From NCBI RefSeq assembly GCF_018131105.1, contig NZ_JAFCJI010000001.1, positions 1,240,001 through 1,304,000 of the forward strand: a DNA stretch of 64,000 nt, written 5' to 3'. The translations under genes were made by a program, and so were the position numbers. Under the pieces are notes generated by a model. The model did no database searches and had not been told where the DNA came from. It saw nothing but the letters and a program-made list of their open reading frames with translations. This document shows positions 9,004 through 14,966 of the stretch, piece by piece (position 1 is the first letter of the stretch; every line of letters begins with the position of its first letter). The DNA comes from Bradyrhizobium manausense (GTDB lineage Bacteria > Pseudomonadota > Alphaproteobacteria > Rhizobiales > Xanthobacteraceae).

Positions 9004-9159
9004 TCAGTCGCGCTGGAAGATCTTGGCGCCGGGATAGACACGGCGGGCGTAAGTGACGACCAATGCGCGATCCTGGGTTTCCAGGAAGGGCGTACGGATC
9101 CGGCACGACCCGACAATGAGGTGCCAAAGACCATTGAGCCTTTGAATGACGATCTTCAT
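9004..9159 (-). CDS. Small hypothetical protein (51 aa)
   Basis: A 51-residue basic protein starting MKIVIQRLNGLWHLIVG and ending YPGAKIFQRD. I chose the ATG at 9159 because GAGGAAC lies about 8 bases before it; the frame is open further upstream but those codons look non-coding. It is read toward the ParB-like gene and ends 17 bases from it. No family recognised. Confidence 0.5.
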   Translation of the reverse strand: MKIVIQRLNGLWHLIVGSCRIRTPFLETQDRALVVTYARRVYPGAKIFQRD

Positions 9160-9433
9160 CTCAGTGTTCCTCGAAGGCACGGCACGCAACCCAATGCTGC
9201 TTGCTGTGGTCGCCTTGTGACTTCCGATCGCGGCCGCGGGCAGGAAATTCCCGATAGCGTCCGCGTTCGCTGCAAGACTACGACCACTCTTATGAGTTGG
9301 TGATGGGATGCGGTCCGGCGAGGCGAATCCGATCACAGGCGCTTGAGCGAAATCATTTTGCGCGCCGACGAAACCGTCCTGAAACAGAGCGCCCCACCTA
9401 ATGGCCGCAGTCGAGCTCAAACAGGAGGCTCAC

Positions 9434-9577
9434 ATGCGCCGTATGGTTTTCGCAATTGCCTTGCTCGCGGTCGCTTCAGCAGGAATCTCGGCCTCGTTCG
9501 CCGCGGTTCATCAGGCGAGGACACTGACGTTTGCAGAGCGCTTTGCGCCCGCACTTCCGCTGATGGTCAATCACTAG
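9434..9577 (+). CDS. Small secreted peptide (47 aa)
   Basis: A 47-residue frame starting at an ATG with an excellent AGGAGG site 6 bases upstream. The N-terminus MRRMVFAIALLAVASAGISA is a textbook signal peptide with two arginines, a hydrophobic core and an Ala-x-Ala-like region; the mature part would be only about 25 residues and ends LPLMVNH. It opens the run of small genes that continues to 14 kb. Function unknown, but the ribosome binding site and signal peptide together make it a credible gene. Confidence 0.6.
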   Translation: MRRMVFAIALLAVASAGISASFAAVHQARTLTFAERFAPALPLMVNH

Positions 9578-9597
9578 CAGCGCAGCGGAATCGGCGA

Positions 9598-9801
9598 TCA
9601 TTTCGGATTTTTCTGGTCCGGCGAGGACAGCAATCGCTCCATGTCGACGGCGGCTTCAGCGTCACGCACCTTCTGCAAGAGCGCGTGACGCTCGGCGCCG
9701 GCCGGTAGGTCCTTGGCCGCGGCGCGAGCATCCTCCGTGAACTTGTTCAGGCGCTCCTGGAGTGACAGGGCGGGACGCGTACGGTTGCGCTTCTTGGTCA
9801 T
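9598..9801 (-). CDS. Small basic protein of the MTKKRNR family, copy 1
   Basis: A 67-residue protein starting MTKKRNRTRPALSLQERL, with an amphipathic helical middle and ending LLSSPDQKNPK. It is clearly paralogous to the gene at 11083 (same length, same MTKKRNR start, the same LP.G.ER..L pattern and S-P-x-Q end) and more distantly to the one at 13184. AAAGGG lies upstream of the ATG. It is divergent from crp1, and a TAAC-N4-GTTG dyad sits at 9853 in the shared promoter region. Lengths and conserved helix suggest a real, conserved but unstudied small protein. Confidence 0.65.
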   Translation of the reverse strand: MTKKRNRTRPALSLQERLNKFTEDARAAAKDLPAGAERHALLQKVRDAEAAVDMERLLSSPDQKNPK

Positions 9802-9852
9802 GGTTTGCCCTTTCGAGGGTCGAGCACACCATGTGCAGGCAAGTGGCGTCCT

Positions 9853-9864
9853 TAACTTTTGTTG
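9853..9864. promoter_or_regulatory. TAAC-N4-GTTG dyad, site 1 of 5
   Basis: TAAC, four T residues, then GTTG. It lies 52 bases before the start of the divergent small gene (9801) and 98 before crp1 (9962). The arm spacing equals that of FNR/FixK boxes (N4), but the half-site differs. GGAAC begins at 9864 and GTTT follows 18 bases after it, which also resembles an EcfG-type promoter. Confidence 0.45.
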
Positions 9865-9961
9865 GAACCGGGCGAGGCGATCGCGGGTTTTTATCCGACG
9901 GCGCCACGGCGCCTTGAATTGCAAACAAGGTTCCAATTCACGCGACCGGAGTTTCAGCAAA

Positions 9962-10693
9962 GTGCCCAGCGATGCGATCCGCGCGGCGCTCATCAAGCGC
10001 TTGCGCATCTCGTCCGCGATCGCGGATGAGGACATCAAGGAGATTGAAGCCCTGCCGATCTCGGTGCGGCAGTACCCCGCAGAGACGGCGGTGGTGCGCG
10101 ATGGCGAGCGCGCGACAGACTGCTGCCTGATCGCGGACGGATTCTGCGCGCGATCCAAGACGATCGCGAGCGGCAAACGGCAGATCCTGTCGCTCCACAT
10201 CCCTGGCGAGATTCCGGACCTGATGAGCTTGTTTCTTCACGTGATGGACCATGATCTGTCGACGCTGACGCCGGCAACGCTCGGCTTCATCAGTCACGAG
10301 ACGCTGCAAAAGCTGCATCGCCGCAGCCCCACCGTCGCCGAGATGTTCTGGCGTGACACGCTGATCGACGCTGCCATGTTTCGCGAATGGATCGTCAATG
10401 TCGGCCAGCGTCCCGCGCCGGCGCGGCTCGCCCATGTCATGATCGAGCTGCGTGAACGCCTCAGGCTGATCGGGCGGCTGGACGGCAATAGCTTCGAGAT
10501 GCCGCTGACGCAGGAGCAGATCGGCGAAGCCCTGGGGATTACGGCGGTGCACGCCAACCGGGTGATCAGGCAACTGCGCCAGGAGGGCATCGTCGAACTC
10601 AATCGCGGCCGCGTCACCGTGCTCGACGAGCGGAAATTTCAGGAACTAGCGGATTTCGACGGCCGTTACCTCCATCAGTCGCCAACCCTTTGA
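9962..10693 (+). CDS. Crp/Fnr-family transcriptional regulator, copy 1
   Basis: A 243-residue regulator with an N-terminal cyclic-nucleotide-binding-like beta-roll (about residues 20-135) and a C-terminal winged helix (about 150-225) with QEQIGEALGITAVHANRVIRQLR. The recognition helix has VHANR where CRP has ETVGR, so the classic Glu is missing and the DNA target should differ from CRP or FNR sites. No cysteine cluster typical of FNR is visible. I chose the GTG at 9962 because it gives the same length as its paralogue at 12011; codons upstream look non-coding. It probably forms an operon with the DUF6894 gene 8 bases downstream. Confidence 0.8.
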   Translation: MPSDAIRAALIKRLRISSAIADEDIKEIEALPISVRQYPAETAVVRDGERATDCCLIADGFCARSKTIASGKRQILSLHIPGEIPDLMSLFLHVMDHDLSTLTPATLGFISHETLQKLHRRSPTVAEMFWRDTLIDAAMFREWIVNVGQRPAPARLAHVMIELRERLRLIGRLDGNSFEMPLTQEQIGEALGITAVHANRVIRQLRQEGIVELNRGRVTVLDERKFQELADFDGRYLHQSPTL

Positions 10694-10701
10694 GGCGCCC
10701 G

Positions 10702-10944
10702 ATGCCGCTATTTCACTTCGACATCCACGAGGACAGCCGTCTCACCCCGGACGAGGATGGACAGAATTTTGCGAATGTGGACGTCGCACGCAAGGAAGCG
10801 ATGCTGACCGGTGCGTCCATCGCGCGTGAGGCGTTCGTCGCTGGCAGCGCCGATCATGTCGTCGTGGATGTGCGCGAGGATGAGCATGCGCCGTGCCTGA
10901 AGATCTCGATCACCCTCGAGGTCGAAGAACTGTCGGACGGGTAG
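10702..10944 (+). CDS. DUF6894-like small protein, copy 1
   Basis: An 80-residue protein beginning MPLFHFDIHEDSRLTPDEDG, which fits the pattern of DUF6894 proteins (aromatic-rich first strand, then an acidic D-x-x-G turn). A central Ala-rich helix follows, and the last third is a strand-rich segment VVVDVREDEHAPCLKISI. GAGG precedes the ATG. It lies 8 bases after crp1 and is probably cotranscribed. The family is common in rhizobia and has no known function. Other members here are at 11665, 12849 and 62452. Confidence 0.72.
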   Translation: MPLFHFDIHEDSRLTPDEDGQNFANVDVARKEAMLTGASIAREAFVAGSADHVVVDVREDEHAPCLKISITLEVEELSDG

Positions 10945-11019
10945 TTCAACGCGTTGGCGCGATACGCGGAGCAGGCGCCATTGTTCCTCCGGCATGCAAA
11001 CTTATATGCACGGTCGCTG

Positions 11020-11031
11020 TAACCCAGGTTA
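11020..11031. promoter_or_regulatory. TAAC-N4-GTTA dyad, site 2 of 5
   Basis: TAAC-CCAG-GTTA, centred 57 bases before the ATG at 11083. It has the same arms and spacing as the dyads at 9853, 11953, 12803 and 13111. Confidence 0.45.
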
Positions 11032-11082
11032 GCGACACCTCAGTCACCGAGGCGCACCGTGGAGATGACCACGGAGGTCCTC

Positions 11083-11286
11083 ATGACGAAGAAGCGTAAC
11101 CGCCGTAAGCAGACAGTTTCGTTCGACGATCGATTGCAGCAGGCGGCGAGCGATGCCCGTCAGGCCGCAGTGAATCTTCCACAAGGTCATGAACGCGACG
11201 GCATGCTGCAGCGGGCGCGCCAGGCGGAGATGGCTCGGCGGATCAACGGATGGCTGGCATCGCCCGGCCAGCCTATGCCGAAGTGA
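11083..11286 (+). CDS. Small basic protein of the MTKKRNR family, copy 2
   Basis: A 67-residue protein starting MTKKRNRRKQTVSFDDRL and ending WLASPGQPMPK. It is the same length as copy 1 at 9598-9801 and shares its start, the central DAR.AA..LP.G.ER pattern and the ending. A strong GGAGG site lies 6 bases before the ATG at 11083; an in-frame ATG further upstream (11065) is less well placed. The next gene (11316) is 29 bases downstream and likely cotranscribed. Confidence 0.67.
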   Translation: MTKKRNRRKQTVSFDDRLQQAASDARQAAVNLPQGHERDGMLQRARQAEMARRINGWLASPGQPMPK

Positions 11287-11315
11287 ACCGGCAAGTGGAC
11301 AGCCGGGAAAACAGC

Positions 11316-11504
11316 ATGAACCGCAAGGCGGCATGCCTGATGCAAGCCGCCGCCTGCCGTGCGCAGGCCATGGCCGATCCTCTCAATCACGATTTCTGGG
11401 TCGACGAAGCAATAAAATGGCTGGAGCTCGCGCATGCGCCCGCGAGCCATGCCGTTGTGACAATCGAATTGCGGCCGAACATACGCGGCTTTGCTGGCGG
11501 GTAG
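11316..11504 (+). CDS. Small hypothetical protein, Trp/Ala-rich helical family, copy 1
   Basis: A 62-residue protein starting MNRKAACLMQAAACRAQAMA, then a segment HDFWVDEAIKWLELAH. The arrangement A-x-x-C-x-x-Q-A followed by an aromatic W-x-x-x-A-x-x-W helix is shared with the protein at 13606, so the two seem to be distant paralogues. I chose the ATG at 11316, preceded by GGGAAA, since upstream codons overlap the previous gene. It looks like two short helices. Function unknown. Confidence 0.52.
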   Translation: MNRKAACLMQAAACRAQAMADPLNHDFWVDEAIKWLELAHAPASHAVVTIELRPNIRGFAGG

Positions 11505-11664
11505 CCGTCCGGGCTGAGGCCCACGAAATTTAGGAACGTCAACATCACGGTCGCGTCGATCATATGCGATCGGCCTTCATACCCGGCTGGCTGGTCGCGC
11601 TTCAGCGGCGGTCTCGGTCCGCATGTGTAAGCGCCGGGACCGTCCGCATGCGGGGACCAAATCG

Positions 11665-11895
11665 ATGCGCCGATATCATTTCGATCTGGTCGATACCGAT
11701 CGCGTCACCAATGCGGGCGGCGCAATTCTCGATCATGATGATCAGGCGAGAAGGATCGCGGAGGACCTCGCGCAAGACGTGCGGGACACCCGGCCGGAAT
11801 TGATCGGGCAGGGCTATCAAATTTCGGTCAGGGCAGAAAACGGGAACGTGGTTTGTCGCGTTGCCATTGACCGGGAGAAGGGGGACGGCGGTTAG
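11665..11895 (+). CDS. DUF6894-like small protein, copy 2
   Basis: A 76-residue protein starting MRRYHFDLVDTDRVTNAGG, with the family pattern of an aromatic first strand, an acidic loop, a helix (DDQARRIAEDLAQDVRD) and a C-terminal strand QISVRAENGNVVCRVAI. GGGGA lies 9 bases before the ATG. It stands alone between the small gene at 11316 and crp2. GGAAC-N16-CGTC at 11532-11556 upstream resembles an EcfG-type promoter. Confidence 0.68.
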   Translation: MRRYHFDLVDTDRVTNAGGAILDHDDQARRIAEDLAQDVRDTRPELIGQGYQISVRAENGNVVCRVAIDREKGDGG

Positions 11896-11952
11896 CCTGC
11901 CTTGCGGCTCTCGGGAAAAGTTCGTTAGCCCGGGTTTGGCGGTCCGGAAAAA

Positions 11953-11964
11953 TAACATAAGTTA
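11953..11964. promoter_or_regulatory. TAAC-N4-GTTA dyad, site 3 of 5
   Basis: AATAAC-ATAA-GTTATT, a dyad with six-base arms, ending 47 bases before the crp2 start. It is the most symmetrical of the five sites and could mediate autoregulation of crp2. Confidence 0.5.
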
Positions 11965-12010
11965 TTGATGAGATCGGCTCGGACCCGGCTTATCGCACGG
12001 AGACAATCCC

Positions 12011-12748
12011 GTGAACCCATTGATCCGAAAACTCGAACATTTCGTGCGTTTATCGCCCGACGATCGGGCCATCCTTCAGCGCGCCTCGACCGAGCGCGTG
12101 CGGAAATTTGCGGCGCGCGTCGACATTACCCGAGAGGGCGATCAGCCGCGCGACGTGCACCTGATCCTGTCGGGATGGGCCTGCCGCTACAAGCAGATCG
12201 AGGACGGTCGGCGCCAGATCGTGTCGTTTTTCCTCCCCGGCGACATGTGCGATCTCAATGTCTTCATTCTCAAGGAGATGGACCACTCGATCGGCACCAT
12301 CACCGACGTCACGATCGCCGATCTTTCGCGAGAATTCTTCGACGAGATCAGTACAGGCTATCCGCGCATCGCCACTGCTCTGTGGTGGGAGACGCTGGTC
12401 AACTCCGCGATCCAGCGCGAATGGACCATGAATCTCGGACAGCGCACGGCGTCCGAGCGGATGGCGCATCTGCTGTGCGAGATATTCTTCCGCTTGCGCC
12501 TTGCCGGCCTGACGGAAGGGACCAGTTGCGACTTCCCGCTGACCCAGGCCGATCTGGCGGATGCGACGGGCCTTTCCAAGGTCCATGTCAACCGCACCTT
12601 GCAGGAGCTTCGAGCAGCGAGGCTGATCATCCTGAGGGGCAAGACGCTGACGGTGCCGAGTTTGGAGCGGCTGATGGATGTCGGGCTATTCAACCCGAAC
12701 TATCTCCACATGGAACACGAGGGCGCGCAACTCGACGCCAATGAGTGA
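12011..12748 (+). CDS. Crp/Fnr-family transcriptional regulator, copy 2
   Basis: A 245-residue paralogue of the regulator at 9962. The beta-roll contains GWACRYKQIEDGRRQIVSFF and LPGDMCDLN; the winged helix contains QADLADATGLSKVHVNRTLQELR. As in copy 1, the recognition helix reads VHxNR instead of the ETVGR of CRP, and both proteins share a W-x-[DE]-T-L-[IV] then REW pattern in the dimer-helix region. The start is GTG, preceded by GGAG at about 12000. Ligand unknown; residues of the cAMP pocket are not clearly kept. It is flanked by DUF6894 genes on both sides. Confidence 0.82.
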   Translation: MNPLIRKLEHFVRLSPDDRAILQRASTERVRKFAARVDITREGDQPRDVHLILSGWACRYKQIEDGRRQIVSFFLPGDMCDLNVFILKEMDHSIGTITDVTIADLSREFFDEISTGYPRIATALWWETLVNSAIQREWTMNLGQRTASERMAHLLCEIFFRLRLAGLTEGTSCDFPLTQADLADATGLSKVHVNRTLQELRAARLIILRGKTLTVPSLERLMDVGLFNPNYLHMEHEGAQLDANE

Positions 12749-12802
12749 TCGGCTTCGCCAGGCGTTGCGATGCCGCAAACGGACTGTCGATAGGAACGAA
12801 AT

Positions 12803-12814
12803 TAACATGGGTTA
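12803..12814. promoter_or_regulatory. TAAC-N4-GTTA dyad, site 4 of 5
   Basis: TAAC-ATGG-GTTA, ending 35 bases before the DUF6894 gene at 12849 and 55 bases after crp2 ends. Same architecture as the other four sites. Confidence 0.45.
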
Positions 12815-12848
12815 CTTTACCCGCCAGAGTCCCAGACGGGGATTGGCG

Positions 12849-13082
12849 ATGCCCAGGTTCTACTTCAACGTCTGTAACGGCAATCGATTCAACGACCGCG
12901 ACGATCTTGGTCAGGAACTTCCGGATCGACGCGCGGCATGGGAAATGGCGACCCGATACGCCGGCGACAGCCTGCGCGATCTCGATGGAGATCTGCAGCC
13001 GGAGGACGACTGGCGGCTGGAAGTGCAGACCGAAGACGGTGCGCGCGTTTTCCAGATATCGATACGCGCAAGTCTCGGCTGA
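12849..13082 (+). CDS. DUF6894-like small protein, copy 3
   Basis: A 77-residue protein starting MPRFYFNVCNGNRFNDRDDLG, which is the classic DUF6894 opening. The helix AAWEMATRYAGDSLRDL and the final strand LEVQTEDGARVFQISI complete the pattern. I chose the ATG at 12849, with GGGGAT upstream; longer in-frame starts would overlap the promoter dyad at 12803. It follows crp2 but has its own candidate operator. Function unknown. Confidence 0.73.
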   Translation: MPRFYFNVCNGNRFNDRDDLGQELPDRRAAWEMATRYAGDSLRDLDGDLQPEDDWRLEVQTEDGARVFQISIRASLG

Positions 13083-13110
13083 TCGTCGTCGTCCAATCCG
13101 CATGTTGTCA

Positions 13111-13122
13111 TAACCTATGTTG
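13111..13122. promoter_or_regulatory. TAAC-N4-GTTG dyad, site 5 of 5
   Basis: TAAC-CTAT-GTTG, ending 62 bases before the small gene at 13184. A related but different palindrome, CGCCAA-N2-TTGGCG, lies at 13399-13412 upstream of the next small gene. Confidence 0.42.
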
Positions 13123-13183
13123 GCGAAGGGTTCGCGTTTCGGTCGTAGCATCGGCCCTCGATCCGGACTGGACGGGGCGCGAC

Positions 13184-13384
13184 ATGAAACACAGGCGTGG
13201 TTTCAAGCAGACCGAGACACTCCAGGAAACACTGGCGAGATTTGCCATCGAGATGCGCGAGCGCGCCGAGGCGCTGCCGGCTGGCATCGAGCGAGAGCAA
13301 CTTCTCAAGCGAGCACGCAACGCCGACACCACGGCGCATCTGGACGATTGGGCGTCATCGCCCGGGCTGCAGCCCCCGACTTAG
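13184..13384 (+). CDS. Small protein related to the MTKKRNR family, copy 3
   Basis: A 66-residue protein starting MKHRRGFKQTETLQETLARF and ending WASSPGLQPPT. It shares with the copies at 9598 and 11083 the basic start, the LPAGIEREQLLKRAR core (compare LPAGAERHALLQKVR in copy 1) and the W-x-x-SPG-x-x-P end, so it is the most diverged of the three. GGGGCG lies upstream of the ATG. Function unknown; predicted to be largely helical. Confidence 0.62.
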   Translation: MKHRRGFKQTETLQETLARFAIEMRERAEALPAGIEREQLLKRARNADTTAHLDDWASSPGLQPPT

Positions 13385-13605
13385 GAACGACGCCGTTACG
13401 CCAACATTGGCGACTCGTTCCTCTCCCTCACTTAGGCCTTCGCTCGAACCCCTTGAGCGAAGGCCGCTCTTTGTGGAGGCTCAGGAACTCGCGCGTGTCG
13501 CGCGAGCTGCGGAACCCGCTGGCTCCCGCGCCAAATTGGGAACGCCGGCGCCGGGTCTTGATTGATCATGGACAGGCTCTCGCAGCGCCGCGATGGAGTG
13601 AGGCC

Positions 13606-13821
13606 ATGCGAAAACCCGGATCCGACAAGCAGCGCGACGAGTATTTGAGGAAGGCTCAGGCATGCCTCGAACAGGCGGCGCACGAGCCGGCCCGGCGCCG
13701 GCACTGGCTTCAACAGGCCGAAGAATGGACCCGGCGGGCGAGCGAGAGCCTTTACGGGGACGCTGACTGCGCGACCCATGAAATTCACGTCGGACGCCTG
13801 ATTGCAAAGCCGTCGAAGTGA
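13606..13821 (+). CDS. Small hypothetical protein, Trp/Ala-rich helical family, copy 2
   Basis: A 71-residue protein starting MRKPGSDKQRDEYLRKAQAC. The core ACLEQAAHEPARRRHWLQQAEEW parallels that of the protein at 11316 (AxxCxxQA then a W-rich helix). GGAGTGAGG precedes the ATG. It is likely cotranscribed with the gene at 13852, 30 bases downstream. Function unknown. Confidence 0.55.
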   Translation: MRKPGSDKQRDEYLRKAQACLEQAAHEPARRRHWLQQAEEWTRRASESLYGDADCATHEIHVGRLIAKPSK

Positions 13822-13851
13822 GGCGGCTCCCACAGGCGACAGGAGCACAGC

Positions 13852-14049
13852 ATGAGCAGAGAAGACGACATTCACGCCACGCGACGGACCGAGCCCAATG
13901 GGGTCGAGCCGACGTTCTCCGAAGACGATCTCCAGCGCGCGCAGCTTGGTCCGCGCGGCGTTCCGGGCCAACCGGATCCGGCCAGGATGACCCCTCAGCG
14001 CGCCAAGAAGACGCCTACCGAAGGCGACTTCGACGGGCACACGTCCTGA
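13852..14049 (+). CDS. Small hydrophilic hypothetical protein (65 aa)
   Basis: A 65-residue, highly polar and probably disordered protein starting MSREDDIHATRRTEPNGVEP and ending TPTEGDFDGHTS. CAGGAG lies 6 bases before the ATG. It closes the run of small genes. No family recognised; composition suggests a stress-type or unstructured protein, but that is only an impression. Confidence 0.5.
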   Translation: MSREDDIHATRRTEPNGVEPTFSEDDLQRAQLGPRGVPGQPDPARMTPQRAKKTPTEGDFDGHTS

Positions 14050-14103
14050 GCGCTGACTGAGGCTGAGACAACAGTGACATCTTTCGCTGCAATTGTCAGC
14101 GCT
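14049..14103. terminator. Inverted repeat after the small-gene cluster
   Basis: AGCGCTGAC (14049-14057) and GTCAGCGCT (14095-14103) form perfect nine-base arms with a 37-base loop, immediately after the last small gene. No U tract follows, so a terminator role is uncertain. Confidence 0.35.
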
Positions 14104-14184
14104 TCAGACCAATAAGCGCGGAAGATTTTGACAGCGGCCGTCAGGCGCCGAGGTGCAGCACGACTTCGCTCAAGTCGAGCTCCG

Positions 14185-14763
14185 TCATTTTTTCGGCAGC
14201 CGGCCCATCAGATAGAACTCGTCGTTCGGCCGCATGCCGGTGAAATTCGCCAGCCGGTTCGACAATCCGAAGAAGGCCGAGATCGCTGCGATGTCCCAGA
14301 TGTCGTCGTCGCTGAAACCGTGGGGAGCGAGGGCTGCGAAATCCTCTTCCGAGCTGCGCTGTGCGTCAGTCGAGATTTTCATCGCGAAATCGAGCATCGC
14401 TCTCTCGCGCAGCGTGATGTCGGCCTTGCGATAGTTGGTCGCGATCTGGTCGGCGATCAGCGGGTTCTTGGCACGGATGCGCAGGATCGCGCCATGGGCG
14501 ATCACGCAATACTGGCACTGGTTGGCCGCCGAGGTCGCCACCACGATCATCTCGCGCTCAGCCTTGGTGAGCCCGCCGTCCTTCTCCATCAGCGCGTCGT
14601 GATAGGCGAAGAAGGCGCGGAACTCGTCGGGCCGGTAGGCCAGCGTCAGGAACACGTTGGGCACGAAGCCACTCTTCTCCTGCACGGCAAGCAGGCGCGT
14701 GCGGATGTCGTCGGGCAGGCTGTCGATGGCGGGTGCGGCGAAGCGTTGGGCGGGCTTTGTCAT
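14185..14763 (-). CDS. AhpD-like / carboxymuconolactone decarboxylase-family protein (peroxidase-related)
   Basis: A 192-residue alkylhydroperoxidase D-like protein. The redox motif CQYCVIAHG (CxxC plus downstream His) lies near residues 83-91, in an all-helical context with GFVPNVFLTLAYRPDEFRAF ahead of it, typical of the uncharacterised peroxidase-related subfamily. The likely role is thiol-dependent peroxide reduction in the cytoplasm; the physiological electron donor is unknown. It is monocistronic, convergent with the small-gene cluster and followed upstream by a repeat element. Confidence 0.82.
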   Translation of the reverse strand: MTKPAQRFAAPAIDSLPDDIRTRLLAVQEKSGFVPNVFLTLAYRPDEFRAFFAYHDALMEKDGGLTKAEREMIVVATSAANQCQYCVIAHGAILRIRAKNPLIADQIATNYRKADITLRERAMLDFAMKISTDAQRSSEEDFAALAPHGFSDDDIWDIAAISAFFGLSNRLANFTGMRPNDEFYLMGRLPKK

Positions 14764-14836
14764 GGGTATGGATTCCGGCTTGGGGCCGGGAAACCATAGT
14801 CCATGCGGGAAGCCGCCTCAATGTGCTCCACGCGCG

Positions 14837-14942
14837 CTGTCATCGCCCGACTCAATCGGGCGATCCAGCATTCCAGAGACGGAATTGATTGAATCGAGAG
14901 GCCGCGGCGTACTGGATGCCCCGCTTCCGCGGAGCATGACAG
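14837..14942. repeat. Interspersed palindromic repeat (Bradyrhizobium-type)
   Basis: CTGTCAT at 14837-14843 pairs with ATGACAG at 14936-14942, and an internal hairpin CGCCCGA-N5-TCGGGCG lies at 14844-14862. The segment also contains ACTGGATGCCCCGC, a phrase I associate with dispersed intergenic repeats of Bradyrhizobium; that recollection was not checked. It lies between two minus-strand genes. Confidence 0.5.
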
Positions 14943-14966
14943 TGTGCTTGAGGCGCGAGCGCGGCC

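Noticed and set aside
9004..9420. A longer minus-strand protein of 138 residues starting at 9420
   Set aside because: Only the last 51 codons follow a ribosome binding site; the upstream part overlaps the region before the secreted peptide gene and looks non-coding.
12938..13821. Longer versions of the small genes at 13184 and 13606 with upstream starts
   Set aside because: The upstream codons overlap other genes or promoter dyads and have no resemblance to the families; the chosen ATGs give lengths equal to the paralogues.
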